From NCBI GenBank assembly GCA_017453045.1, contig JAFTKX010000054.1, positions 1-57,912 of the forward strand: DNA of 57,912 nt, written 5' to 3'. How positions within the stretch are numbered: the first letter of the stretch is position 1; each line of letters starts with the position of its first letter. This document shows positions 26,938 through 36,349 of this stretch, piece by piece. The DNA comes from Clostridia bacterium (GTDB lineage Bacteria > Bacillota > Clostridia > Christensenellales > Borkfalkiaceae). The position numbers and the translations under genes are program-made. The notes beneath the pieces are model-generated. The model saw only the letters and a list, made by a program, of their open reading frames with translations, was not told where the DNA came from and made no database searches.

Positions 26938-27579
26938 TTAAATTTTGGAATAACCAAAACTATTCACAAGCGCATCAATTTTCTTGCCTTGTTTACAAAG
27001 CGGACATTGATGAGCAGGGAAACTTGAATATCCGTTTAAATCGTTAGGATCGAAAACGGAATGAACTTCGTAACCCATACAATCGTCTACGGTTGCAAAG
27101 ATTGCGCTTACCCCCACTACGTTTCCGCCGTAATATTTAACGGCTTCGATTGCAGAACTTGCCGTGTAACCCGTCGTAACCGACGCAGCCAAAACGAGTA
27201 CGTTTTTACCCTTTACGGTTTGGGCGATATTATCTCTTAAAAGAAGTTGACTGCCCGCGGTGTGTTCGGGAGTAATAACGTAAATAGTGTTGTGAGCGTT
27301 TATATTCATAAAGTTACTTCTGGTAAGTTCGTCCGCAACGCAAGTTCCTACGACTTGCATACCGTCAAGACACAAAATGGTATCTATAACCGTATTCGCT
27401 CTATAATACGAAACGAGCGCCGACGCAACCGCTTTGGCTTCGGACAATCTCGTCTTTTGCATAGTAACGTCTATGTAATAATTGATGTGGCTGTGGTTTG
27501 TTGCGAAATGTCCTTCGGCAACCCTAAGCATTAAACTTGAATTTTTAGTAGCAACTTTTTTTACGTTTTCTACAGGCAT
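26938..27579 (-). CDS. PyrE-like phosphoribosyltransferase with altered PRPP loop
   Basis: A 213-residue type I phosphoribosyltransferase fold. The PRPP-loop position reads VLVLAASVTTGYTASSA (127-143): the Thr-Thr-Gly phosphate turn is kept but the two acidic residues that normally precede it are Ala. Two cysteines near the C terminus (C192, C195 in HQCPLCKQG) suggest a small metal site. It has its own promoter and a leader with AAGGGG. The window already has a normal pyrE, so this is probably a different enzyme or a regulator. I cannot name the substrate. It is followed by four copies of the structured repeat. Confidence 0.8.
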   Translation of the reverse strand: MPVENVKKVATKNSSLMLRVAEGHFATNHSHINYYIDVTMQKTRLSEAKAVASALVSYYRANTVIDTILCLDGMQVVGTCVADELTRSNFMNINAHNTIYVITPEHTAGSQLLLRDNIAQTVKGKNVLVLAASVTTGYTASSAIEAVKYYGGNVVGVSAIFATVDDCMGYEVHSVFDPNDLNGYSSFPAHQCPLCKQGKKIDALVNSFGYSKI

Positions 27580-27599
27580 ATTTTTACCCCTTTTTCTTT

Positions 27600-27629
27600 A
27601 TTTTAACATAACGCCGACATCTTTGTCAA
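27600..27629 (-). promoter_or_regulatory. Promoter of the PyrE-like gene
   Basis: TTGACA (27629-27624) and TAAAAT (27605-27600) with an 18-base spacer on the minus strand. The 145 bp between here and the ABC gene hold no ORF and no clear terminator. Confidence 0.7.
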
Positions 27630-27774
27630 TTCGTTTATATCCTTTCGCGCTATAAATCGTTGCTCGTAAAAACTTTTTAGTTAAAATTTATGCTTTGAAC
27701 GACAAAATTCTTTGCTCTTTAAATTCTTAAAACAGCCCTTTGCAAATAGTTTTAGACTGAAAATTCTTATATAA

Positions 27775-29511
27775 TCAACTTTCAAATTGACTATGGTAAA
27801 GTTGATGGTAAAAACCTTTTTTAGCCAAAAGTTCTTCGTGAGAACCTTGCTCTACAACGTTTCCGTCTTTCATAACGAGTATAACGTCGGCTTTTTTTAT
27901 GGTCGACAATCTATGCGCTACGATAAACGAAGTTTTACCTTTTGTGAGAGTGTCGAAAGCGCTTTGAATTTTTATTTCCGTTCTCGTATCAATAGACGAA
28001 GTTGCTTCGTCTAAAATTAACATTTCGGGAAGGGAAAGCATAACTCTCGCTATGCACAAAAGTTGCTTTTGTCCTTGCGAAAGAGAGTTTTCGCTAATTT
28101 CGGTGTCGTAACCTTTTTCAAGCCTTTTTATAAAACCGTGCGCGTGGGCGCGTTTCGTAGCCGTTACAATTTCTTCGTCGGTGGCTAACGGATTTGCAAT
28201 TTTGATATTTTCTTTTACGGTGGCTTTTCTTATCCAAGTATCTTGCAAAACCATACCGTACGCCGTTCTTAAACCATGTTTAGTAAGGTCGGTAACGTCA
28301 ACTCCGTCTACGAAAATGTTTCCGCCGTCAACTTCGTAAAATCTCATTAAAAGATTTATAAGCGTGGTCTTTCCACAACCCGTAGGACCTACGATTGCAA
28401 CCTTTTGTCCTGGTAAAACTTTTAAATTAAACCCGTCTATAAGTCGTTTATCGGGCGAATATGAAAAACTTACTCCGTCAATTTTTACTCGACCTTCAAC
28501 CTTTTCAAGCGATTTTTTACCTTCGTCGATTTCAACAGGCGCGTCGATAAGTTCAAACGCTCTTTGCGCGCAAGCAGTCGCTCCGCTAAGTTCGGTCATT
28601 ACCGAAGATATTTCGTTGAAAGGTTTAGTGTATCTGTTAGCGTAACTAAGAAGCGCCAAAATCGAGCCTGCCGTAACCGCAAATACTCCTTGACTAAAAT
28701 TAAGCGCGAGCATTGCTCCGCAAAAGGCTACCGCCGAATATACGAGCGAGTTTACAAATCTCGTACAAGGGTTTGTAAGCGACGAGAAAAACACCGCTTT
28801 AAACGAAGTCTTTTTTAAATCGTCGTTTATACTACTGAATTTTTGAGTAAAATCTTCTTCTTTTGAATAGGCTTTAACGGTTGAAAGATTGCTAACGCTT
28901 TCTTCTATAATAGCCGTTTGACTACCCGATATTTCAGATTGCTTTTTGAAAAATTTATAAGTTTTGCTTGTAATAAATTTTGCAACGAAAAGAGAAACGG
29001 GAGTTAAAACGACAACGACGAGCGCAATTATAGGATTTATAGTTATCATAAAAATTAAAGTGCCGACGATAGTCATAATACCCGTAAAGAGTTTTGAAAA
29101 ACCTAAAAGTAAGCCTTCGGAAATCTTTTCGGCGTCGCCTATTTCAACGTTTAAAACGTCGCCGACAGCCCTTTTATCTAAATAAGAAAGGGGTACTTTT
29201 TGCAACCTTTCAAACGCGTCTTTTCGCAAATTTTTTACAACCCCGTTTGATATTACGGTACATATCGCGTCGGTAATCCATTGCGCTAAACCTGCGATTA
29301 ACGCGCATATAGCCCCGCATACGCCGATTTTTAAAATGCCGTTCAAGTCTACTTGCCCCTTGCCTACGATAAGGTCTGTGGCTTTACCGAAAAGGATAGG
29401 AAGATAGAGTTGACATATAGCGCAAATAAGCGAAGTTACGAGCGAAAATATAAATGCAAAACGGTATTTGCCAACGTAAGACCACAGTCTTTTTAAAACG
29501 CCTTTTTTCAT
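27775..29511 (-). CDS. ABC exporter half-transporter with canonical ATPase site
   Basis: The 578 residues contain six membrane helices in the first 310 residues and a nucleotide-binding domain behind them. Walker A is GPTGCGKTT, the signature LSQGQ, Walker B MLILDEATSSID with the catalytic Glu, and the H-loop is VAHRLSTI. Its ATG overlaps the stop of the partner gene by four bases (ATGA), as expected for a heterodimer of the MdlAB/TM287-288 type. It is the last gene of a five-gene operon. The substrate is unknown; a multidrug, lipid or peptide exporter are all possible. Confidence 0.93.
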   Translation of the reverse strand: MKKGVLKRLWSYVGKYRFAFIFSLVTSLICAICQLYLPILFGKATDLIVGKGQVDLNGILKIGVCGAICALIAGLAQWITDAICTVISNGVVKNLRKDAFERLQKVPLSYLDKRAVGDVLNVEIGDAEKISEGLLLGFSKLFTGIMTIVGTLIFMITINPIIALVVVVLTPVSLFVAKFITSKTYKFFKKQSEISGSQTAIIEESVSNLSTVKAYSKEEDFTQKFSSINDDLKKTSFKAVFFSSLTNPCTRFVNSLVYSAVAFCGAMLALNFSQGVFAVTAGSILALLSYANRYTKPFNEISSVMTELSGATACAQRAFELIDAPVEIDEGKKSLEKVEGRVKIDGVSFSYSPDKRLIDGFNLKVLPGQKVAIVGPTGCGKTTLINLLMRFYEVDGGNIFVDGVDVTDLTKHGLRTAYGMVLQDTWIRKATVKENIKIANPLATDEEIVTATKRAHAHGFIKRLEKGYDTEISENSLSQGQKQLLCIARVMLSLPEMLILDEATSSIDTRTEIKIQSAFDTLTKGKTSFIVAHRLSTIKKADVILVMKDGNVVEQGSHEELLAKKGFYHQLYHSQFES

Positions 29512-31217
29512 TCTCCGTCCTCCATTTTTTGCGAATCTTCAATTTCACGATAAACTTCGCAAGTTTTATAAAGAGTTTCGTGAGTTCCTTCGCCGACGAT
29601 TTCACCGTCGTCAAGCACTATTATTTTATCTACGTCTTTAACCGACGCGGTGCGTTGAGATACGATTATGACAGTTTGGTTTTCGTTTTGATTTTTTATC
29701 GCTCTCCTTAAATTCAAATCGGTTATATAGTCAAGCGCAGACGACGAATCGTCTAAAATCAAAACGTCAGAATGAGAAATTATTGCTCTTGCAAGCGAAA
29801 GTCTTTGCCGTTGTCCGCCCGAAAAATTCCTACCGCCTTGTTCTACGACAGAGTCAAGACCGCCCTCTTTTCCACTTATAATTTCAGTCGCTTGGGCAAC
29901 GCCGAGAGCGTTTTCCATATCCTTTTCGGTAGCGTTTTGATTGCCGGTCAAAAGATTACTTCTTACCGTTCCTTTAAACAAAACGGGCTTTTGCAACGCA
30001 ATGGAAACGTATTTCCGCCTTTCGCTTGGGGATAAGCCCGAAACGTCTTTTCCGTCGATATACACCGCTCCGCCGTTTGCAGTATAAAGTCCGCCTATTA
30101 AGTTGATAAGCGTACTTTTTCCGCTACCCGTTCCGCCTATAACGCCAACCGTTTGTCCCTTTTCAATTTTTAAATTGATATTAGACAAAACCTCACCCCC
30201 GCCGTAAGACGCGCTTACCGACTTAAATTCTATAAACGAAAGGTTTTCTTGGGTTTGCTTTGGAATAATTTTTTCTTCTTCAATAGATAAAATTTCGTCG
30301 ATTCTCTTACCCGACGTAAGCGCTTTTGAAATGCTGACGACGAGATTTGCAAACTTAATTAGTTCGACCAAAATTTGCGACATGTAGTCGTATAAGGCGA
30401 TTACCGCGCCACAAGTTAAAATTCCGACTTCAACTTTTACACCGCCGAAATAGAGTAAAGCGATTATTGCAAGGTTTACGACGCAAAACGTCAGCGGATT
30501 TAAAAGCGCGGATATTTTCCCCGCGTAGTTTTGCATTTTTTCCAAGCCGTTTATCTTATTTGAATAATCGCTACTTTCCTTTTCTTCAACGCCGAACGCC
30601 CTTATAACTCTAACGCCCGTCAAATTTTCACGCGCGGTTTGAGAAACTCCGTCGAGCATTTTTTGCGACGCGGAAAACTTTGGCATAGTTATCTTCATAA
30701 TGACTACGACAACGACCGCCAAAACGACGATTACACCGCCGAAGATAAGAGCAACGCTTGCGTCTATTATAAGAGCGGCGACAAACGCTCCCAATACGAC
30801 GAAAGGCGAACGGAGCAAGAGCCTAAGCGCTAAATTAACTCCGCTTTGAACCTTTTGAACGTCGCTCGTCATAGTGGTTATCATCTTTGCTGTACCTAAT
30901 TTTTCGGTTTGGAGTAACGAAAGCCCCATTATCTTTTTATATACCGACTCTCTTAAATCTGCCGAATACGACACCGCCGTTTTTGCAGAAAAATATTGTC
31001 CCGCAATCGAAAAACCAAGCCCTAACACGCCGAGCGTAACCATAACTATCGCGCCCGTAATTATCGCCGATTGATTTCCGCCTATTACGCCGTCGTCAAT
31101 AATTTTTGCAACGATTATGGGAATAAACAGTTCGAGTAACGCTTCGATAAGTTTAAAAAGCGGCGCTAAAACGCAACTCACTTTATATTTTGAAAAGTAT
31201 TTAAAAATCTTTTTCAT
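29508..31217 (-). CDS. ABC exporter half-transporter with degenerate ATPase residues
   Basis: The 569 residues comprise an N-terminal six-helix domain and a C-terminal ATPase. Walker A is GGTGSGKST and the signature FSGGQRQR. The Walker B end is LILDDSSSALD, with Asp in place of the catalytic Glu, and the switch His is replaced (VSQRTASV). In heterodimeric exporters such a subunit forms the degenerate site and works with a canonical partner, here the next gene. It starts one base after the MoxR-like gene, so export and the AAA/VWA proteins are co-expressed. Confidence 0.93.
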   Translation of the reverse strand: MKKIFKYFSKYKVSCVLAPLFKLIEALLELFIPIIVAKIIDDGVIGGNQSAIITGAIVMVTLGVLGLGFSIAGQYFSAKTAVSYSADLRESVYKKIMGLSLLQTEKLGTAKMITTMTSDVQKVQSGVNLALRLLLRSPFVVLGAFVAALIIDASVALIFGGVIVVLAVVVVVIMKITMPKFSASQKMLDGVSQTARENLTGVRVIRAFGVEEKESSDYSNKINGLEKMQNYAGKISALLNPLTFCVVNLAIIALLYFGGVKVEVGILTCGAVIALYDYMSQILVELIKFANLVVSISKALTSGKRIDEILSIEEEKIIPKQTQENLSFIEFKSVSASYGGGEVLSNINLKIEKGQTVGVIGGTGSGKSTLINLIGGLYTANGGAVYIDGKDVSGLSPSERRKYVSIALQKPVLFKGTVRSNLLTGNQNATEKDMENALGVAQATEIISGKEGGLDSVVEQGGRNFSGGQRQRLSLARAIISHSDVLILDDSSSALDYITDLNLRRAIKNQNENQTVIIVSQRTASVKDVDKIIVLDDGEIVGEGTHETLYKTCEVYREIEDSQKMEDGE

Positions 31218-31218
31218 T

Positions 31219-32634
31219 TCAACCCTTTAACAACCTTTTCGCCCTATCTTTAAGTTCGTCCGACTGACCTTTAGAAATCCCGTCGAAATAATGGAAAATT
31301 TCTTCCCATCCGATTTTCGTTATAAGGGTTATAAAACTCTCGTTTGCAATCATACCTGCCGTAAGCGACAAAAATTCCTGTCCCCTTAAAAGAGAGTTTT
31401 CGGCAAAGCGCAAAACGTTTGCAATTTTGCCCATTTCTTTTTTACAATAATTTAAACAATCGCTCTTAAACTTTTCGCCTTCAAGTTGCGGATTTTGACT
31501 TTCAAAAACCTCAACAATCGGCTTATAGGCGGTTTTTTGATATCTATTAAACTTATTACCCATAAGTTTTTTAATCAAACTTTCCGTTTCGGTCATAAGT
31601 ACTTTACCGTCTTTTTCAGCCTTTTTCAAAACGTTTTCCATATAATCTAAAGCCTGCATCTTGGCTTCGGCTTTTTCAGAAAGTTTTACCGCTTTCGCTC
31701 TTAAAATTTCGGAAAGAGCGTATCGAACTTCAAAATTATCGCCGGATAAATCAGTCTTTTCGACTTCTCCGTTTTCTATTTTCTCACCGCTTTTGAGTTC
31801 GCCGAAACGAGTGTAAATTTTGTAAAATCTCATATACTCCGACGACGCTTGCGGATATTGAACGTATTGCGAAACGAACTGTTCCGTAACCGTAATGCCC
31901 AATCTTTCGTACTCTTTTATAGCCGTAGACAAGTCTTCCCATCCTCTCGGCGTTACGAAGAAAAGTCCGCCTTCCGACCTTTCGACTTTGAAAAGGTACT
32001 CGCTATGGAGAGATAAAAACGATATTATAGAATCGTGAATTCCGTTGTTGTAGGCGTAGACTTTAAACGCGTCGTAGTCGGGTTCGACGATTATCTTTTT
32101 AACACGGTCTAAAGTTACCATATCGAGTTCGTTTACCGACTTATTGTATTCTTCGGGGTTGCCCGCCGCGGTTAAAATCCAACCGTCAGGAATTTTGTGC
32201 GGACCAAATCTCTTTCTTTGTAAAAGTTCAAGCATTGCAGGGGCTAAAGTTTCGGACACGCAGTTAATTTCGTCGATAAAAAGTATTCCTTCCTGTTTAC
32301 CCTGTTTTTCAATAGCGTCGTAAACCGACGCGACTATTTCACTCATAGTATACTCGGTAACCGAATAAGTCTTACCGCCGTATTCTTTTTGGCAAATATA
32401 CGGGAGACCTATCGCGGACTGACGGGTGTGATGAGTTATCGTATAACCGATAAAACCTATGCCGAGTTCGTCGGCAATCTTACTCATAATAGCCGTTTTT
32501 CCTATACCGGGCGCGCCTATCAAAAAGACGGGGCGCTGTCTTTCTTCGGGAATAATATAATCGCCGTTTTCATCTTTTTCAAGATAAATTTTAACCGCTG
32601 ATTTTATTTCGTTTTTCGCTTCTATAATATTCAT
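31219..32634 (-). CDS. MoxR-like AAA+ ATPase
   Basis: The 471 residues include an AAA+ domain in the first 250: Walker A GAPGIGKT (40-47), Walker B ILFIDEIN (117-124), and an arginine-rich LDRVKKII region. The remaining 220 residues are helical and unlike standard MoxR lids. MoxR-type ATPases usually pair with a VWA protein (RavA-ViaA, CbbQ-CbbO, NorQ-NorD) and remodel or insert cofactors into target proteins. Here the VWA gene is 3 bp upstream, supporting a functional pair. The target is unknown. Confidence 0.88.
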   Translation of the reverse strand: MNIIEAKNEIKSAVKIYLEKDENGDYIIPEERQRPVFLIGAPGIGKTAIMSKIADELGIGFIGYTITHHTRQSAIGLPYICQKEYGGKTYSVTEYTMSEIVASVYDAIEKQGKQEGILFIDEINCVSETLAPAMLELLQRKRFGPHKIPDGWILTAAGNPEEYNKSVNELDMVTLDRVKKIIVEPDYDAFKVYAYNNGIHDSIISFLSLHSEYLFKVERSEGGLFFVTPRGWEDLSTAIKEYERLGITVTEQFVSQYVQYPQASSEYMRFYKIYTRFGELKSGEKIENGEVEKTDLSGDNFEVRYALSEILRAKAVKLSEKAEAKMQALDYMENVLKKAEKDGKVLMTETESLIKKLMGNKFNRYQKTAYKPIVEVFESQNPQLEGEKFKSDCLNYCKKEMGKIANVLRFAENSLLRGQEFLSLTAGMIANESFITLITKIGWEEIFHYFDGISKGQSDELKDRAKRLLKG

Positions 32635-32637
32635 ACT

Positions 32638-33927
32638 CTAAACCTCTATATTGATTTTGTAGGCAAAGTGCGGAATTTGGGTTCCGTCAGCGTCGCCAAG
32701 TAGCGCAAAGCAAGTTTTAAAAGGCGGGATTTCTCGCGGGTATACCCCCACGCCGTCGGTAAAATAAATAAGACCTTCAATTTTCGCTCCCTTTCGCTTT
32801 AACGCGGTAAGGTGATTAAACACGGGCGTAAAATCAGTTCCACCACCGCCCAAGAGTTGATAGTTTTCGAGCAGTTTTGAAAACTCGTCCGAACTTTTTA
32901 TCAAATCTTCTTTTTGAATTTTCAAATCGCATTGAATAATTCTAACCGCGTATTTTTTAGCCCCCGTTTCCATACTTTTCAGTAGTGAAAAGACTTCGGC
33001 TAAGAGTTTTTTTATCGGCTCGCCGTCCGTACTGCCCGAAGTGTCTACCGCTATGGCAATTTCCGACCAGTCGCGCGCGTCGCTCGTTTCAAGTCCTTCT
33101 ATAAGGGGCATATTCCCGTACTCGCAAAGCCCGTAATAATAAGCGATATAGTCAAATTCTTCATCGCTTTGCATAATCCTTTCGCGCCGTCTTAAAAAAG
33201 AACGCAAAAAGTTTTTATAATTAGTTTTCGGTGAAACTTTTAAAGATAAAATTCTCTTTAGCGAAGGGTTTAATTTTCCTATTTGCGGAAGAAGTGATTG
33301 CGACAAGGTTTTCCAAGCCGAAAGCAAATCTTCTATTTCTTCAATATTATCTTCAGTTGCAAACGAAACGGAAATTTCTCCGCCGTCGTTTTTTTCAAAG
33401 TTTTGACTTCTCCCTACCCACGCTCCGTGATCGCATAAAGTAAAGATTTTAGCATAATATTCAATTTCGTCGGACTTCAAATTTTTGCAAAATTTATCCG
33501 CCGTTATATCGTTTACACCGCCAAAACTATCAATAATCGACTTATAGACCGCTTTTCTTTTGTTTTGAGCCGTTTTTTCTCCAAACTCGTAACCCAAGCC
33601 GTCTAAAACGTAATCTACTACTATATCGCAAGCAAGGTCGTAAACCGACTTGTTTTCAACCCTTGTAAACGGATGGGTAAACAAGCAATGTAAAGTGGCG
33701 TGTAGTACCGCCGATTTAACTTCGGCAACGCCTTTACTTGCCGTAATTTCCACCGTATAGTTTTGATCTAAAAAAGCCGATTTGCCGTTCGTAACCAATT
33801 TATTCACGCCGTCGGCTACGCTAAAATTCAATAGCCCTATCGCATAGGAAAAATAAGTGAACTCACCGCAAAGTTCTAAAACCGCCGTAGATACAATTTC
33901 GTTTGCAAGTCCATTTATCTTATCCAT
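32638..33927 (-). CDS. VWA-domain protein with degenerate metallopeptidase N-domain
   Basis: The 429 residues fit the DUF2201-like architecture: an N-terminal zincin-like domain followed by a VWA domain. The metal motif is H76-ATL-H80 with His85, so the glutamate of HExxH is missing and peptidase activity is doubtful. The VWA MIDAS is complete in D295-TSGS-299, with GGGGTDFTPVF near 360 and a later YFTDGVG. It overlaps the upstream DUF4116 gene by 13 bp and precedes the AAA gene, forming a chaperone-like pair. I base the family call on remembered layout. Confidence 0.82.
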   Translation of the reverse strand: MDKINGLANEIVSTAVLELCGEFTYFSYAIGLLNFSVADGVNKLVTNGKSAFLDQNYTVEITASKGVAEVKSAVLHATLHCLFTHPFTRVENKSVYDLACDIVVDYVLDGLGYEFGEKTAQNKRKAVYKSIIDSFGGVNDITADKFCKNLKSDEIEYYAKIFTLCDHGAWVGRSQNFEKNDGGEISVSFATEDNIEEIEDLLSAWKTLSQSLLPQIGKLNPSLKRILSLKVSPKTNYKNFLRSFLRRRERIMQSDEEFDYIAYYYGLCEYGNMPLIEGLETSDARDWSEIAIAVDTSGSTDGEPIKKLLAEVFSLLKSMETGAKKYAVRIIQCDLKIQKEDLIKSSDEFSKLLENYQLLGGGGTDFTPVFNHLTALKRKGAKIEGLIYFTDGVGVYPREIPPFKTCFALLGDADGTQIPHFAYKINIEV

Positions 33928-35291
33928 AATCTTTTCTCCCTTTTGATTTCTTCAAGCCCTTTAAACTCGTCGGGAAGAAGGTCGTAAACGGCTTCGCAAG
34001 ACCTTACGGCAAGCATTGCAAAGTGCGGATCGTTTTTATATTCGTCTTTTAAATAAAAATAATTTCTACCGTCTTTTTGACAGGCTATCTCTGACTGCCC
34101 GTAATTTAAAGACAGGTTTAAACCGTCTAAAATAGCGCCGTCGCTCTTTTTAACGATATAACTCTTTAAACACTCGGTAACGAAATCTTCGTCGCTTAAA
34201 TACTCAGTGTTTTGCATAAGTTTTATAATCGTTCCGTCCGCCCAAGCGGCGAGCATCATAACCTCTCTATCTAAAAGATAATCTTTAAAATTCTCTTTAA
34301 ATCTTGCGGTTGCCGTGGGCGATTTTCTTCGGAGTGAACGCATTAAATACATCCTGTCGTTTTTGCCGTTTTCAGCCATTTCGCCTACGCCACCCGTCAG
34401 TTTTAAAAGAACGGGCAAAACCCTTACCTTTCGGTTTTGCGACGCAAATTTTACCCCGTCGGATATAACCTTTGAAGAAAAATTACCCCTCTCTACTATT
34501 AAAGCAACGAGTTGGGGATTATCGCTTAAAATACATCTTTTAAACAGTTCGTTCTTTTTATTTATCGCGCCGACGCCGAGTTTTAGACAGATTTTTAGTT
34601 TTTGGATATCAATAGTTAATAAATCGAGTTTTTGCATTGCGAGATTAAAAGAAAGTTCTCGCCTTTCGATTTCGTCAAAAACCCCTTGCGGAGAATCGTT
34701 ACTTAAATTTGAAATTCTTATCTTTCCGTCATAACTTGTTCCAACGGCTTTTTCAAACACTTTTTTACTTGAAAAAGCGTCGTCCGACACGAATTCAATA
34801 GTCGTTCTATCTCTTGAAAGGGCGGTGAGAACTACCTTTTCCGCTCCCCTTACTCTTTCTGAAAAATATTTCAAGGCTTTAGGGTTTCGTTCAATGGCGA
34901 TAAGGGCGATATTTTCGTCGTCTAAAAACCGCTCGTCTAAAAGTTCAATAGTTTCTCCTCCCCTTTTAGCAACGGCTTTAGCAACCTTTTCGCTAACCCT
35001 TGCCGAGCCTTCGGCAAATGAAAAACTACTGCAAAAATTTTGCACGGCGAGCAAAACGACGTCTTCGTCTTCTTTAATTTGCTTTGAAAAAAATCTTAGG
35101 GCTCTACCGTCTGCCCTCACGGTTTCGATAGCGATTTCCTTATCGCTTAAAAAAGAGGGATTTGCGTATGGCAAAACCGAGGGATTACGTTTTGCTACCG
35201 CCAAAGTAATCTCTCTATCGTTTTGCAAACTCTCGTCTGTTGGGTAATTCTCGACGAGATTTAAAAGTTTTCTTACGCTAAAATTCTCCAT
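33915..35291 (-). CDS. DUF4116-type helical repeat protein
   Basis: The 458 residues contain at least four repeats of about 24-25 residues in the first 170, of the pattern DxEIAxxAVxxNPxALxYFS (for example DKEIAIETVRADGRALRFFS at about 50-70 and DENIALIAIERNPKALKYFS at about 125-145). DUF4116 is a repeat of unknown function, often found in proteins that bind other proteins. The rest is helical and basic. It is the first gene of the operon and may be the substrate-recognition part for the AAA/VWA pair. No signal peptide or membrane segment is seen. Confidence 0.75.
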   Translation of the reverse strand: MENFSVRKLLNLVENYPTDESLQNDREITLAVAKRNPSVLPYANPSFLSDKEIAIETVRADGRALRFFSKQIKEDEDVVLLAVQNFCSSFSFAEGSARVSEKVAKAVAKRGGETIELLDERFLDDENIALIAIERNPKALKYFSERVRGAEKVVLTALSRDRTTIEFVSDDAFSSKKVFEKAVGTSYDGKIRISNLSNDSPQGVFDEIERRELSFNLAMQKLDLLTIDIQKLKICLKLGVGAINKKNELFKRCILSDNPQLVALIVERGNFSSKVISDGVKFASQNRKVRVLPVLLKLTGGVGEMAENGKNDRMYLMRSLRRKSPTATARFKENFKDYLLDREVMMLAAWADGTIIKLMQNTEYLSDEDFVTECLKSYIVKKSDGAILDGLNLSLNYGQSEIACQKDGRNYFYLKDEYKNDPHFAMLAVRSCEAVYDLLPDEFKGLEEIKREKRLWIR

Positions 35292-35364
35292 AAAGCCCTT
35301 TTATTATTCTCGTTTAAATATAGCGAAGTTATCGCTAATTTTGCAAAATTTTAAGTTATCTATT

Positions 35365-35393
35365 ATTATAACAAATTCCCTTGATTTTTTCTA
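35365..35393 (-). promoter_or_regulatory. Promoter of the five-gene AAA/VWA/ABC operon
   Basis: TAGAAA (35393-35388) and perfect TATAAT (35370-35365), 17-base spacer, minus strand. The leader of about 65 nt contains AGCGATAACTTCGCT, a small hairpin. Confidence 0.65.
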
Positions 35394-35431
35394 CTGTTTT
35401 TAAGCACATTTTTTAAATTTCGTAAATAAAA

Positions 35432-35452
35432 AGCCGAGAAAAATCTCGGCTC
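35432..35452 (-). terminator. Terminator after the lspA-rluD pair
   Basis: AGCCGAGA and TCTCGGCT form an 8-bp stem with a four-base loop. On the minus strand a TTTTTATTT tail follows. It begins one base after the pseudouridine synthase stop. Confidence 0.88.
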
Positions 35453-36349
35453 TTATTTCAAAATTTTTAAAACGTTTTCAAAATAATCTGGAAGCGGGGC
35501 TTCAAAACTCATACGTTCGCCCGACGACGGATGAGTAAGTTCAAGTTTTATAGCGTGTAAAAGTTGACCTTTAAGCCCGAATTTATCCTTTTTCGTATTG
35601 TAGACGGGATCGCCTACTATCGCGTGTCCCAAATGTTTGCTATGCACTCTTATCTGATGAGTTCTACCCGTTTCAAGTTTAAATCTACAAAGGGTGTAAG
35701 CAGAATATCTTTTTATCACTTCGTAATGGGTAACGGCTCGCCGACCGTCGCGAGTTACCGCCATCATAGTACGGTTTTTTTGACTTCTTCCTATATACGT
35801 ATCTACCGTTCCGCTATCGCTTTTAAGCACTCCGTCAAGCAAGGCGACGTACGTTCTTCCGCAAGTTTTATCCTTGATTTGTTCGGATAAAGAAAGGTGG
35901 GCTTTATCATTTTTCGCAACTACTAAAAGCCCCGAAGTGTCTTTATCTATTCTATGAACTATACCCGGTCGCAAAACTCCGTTTATTCCACTTAAACTGT
36001 CTAAATGATAAAGTAAAGCGTTTACGAGCGTAGAGCCGTGAACTCCGTTGCCCGTATGAACGGTTAGCCCTTGCGGTTTGTTTATAACCGCTATATCTTT
36101 ATCTTGATAAACTATTTCGATAGGGATATTTTCGGCGGTTGTAGAAAGTTTTACCGCGTCGGGAATTTCGACGATAATTTCGTTGCCGACCTTTAAACTT
36201 GCGCCTGCTTTTAAAACGACCTTGCCGTTTATCAACACCTTGCCGTCCTCAGTCAATTTTTTGATTGCAGAACGCGACTTTTGGGTTTTTTCGGCAAGAA
36301 AAGTATCAAGCCTTTGGCTTATTTCTACCGAAAACTTTAAAGTTTCCAT
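35453..36349 (-). CDS. RluA/RluD-family 23S rRNA pseudouridine synthase
   Basis: Converts uridines to pseudouridine in structured RNA. It has 298 residues. An N-terminal S4 RNA-binding domain (QRLDTFLAEKTQKSRSAIKK) is followed by the catalytic domain, with the Asp nucleophile in HRIDKDTSGLLV and GRTHQIRVHSKHLGH. It directly follows lspA (no gap), a pairing known in Bacillota (lspA-rluD/ylyB). The exact uridine target is not deducible, so I leave the symbol empty. Confidence 0.95.
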   Translation of the reverse strand: METLKFSVEISQRLDTFLAEKTQKSRSAIKKLTEDGKVLINGKVVLKAGASLKVGNEIIVEIPDAVKLSTTAENIPIEIVYQDKDIAVINKPQGLTVHTGNGVHGSTLVNALLYHLDSLSGINGVLRPGIVHRIDKDTSGLLVVAKNDKAHLSLSEQIKDKTCGRTYVALLDGVLKSDSGTVDTYIGRSQKNRTMMAVTRDGRRAVTHYEVIKRYSAYTLCRFKLETGRTHQIRVHSKHLGHAIVGDPVYNTKKDKFGLKGQLLHAIKLELTHPSSGERMSFEAPLPDYFENVLKILK

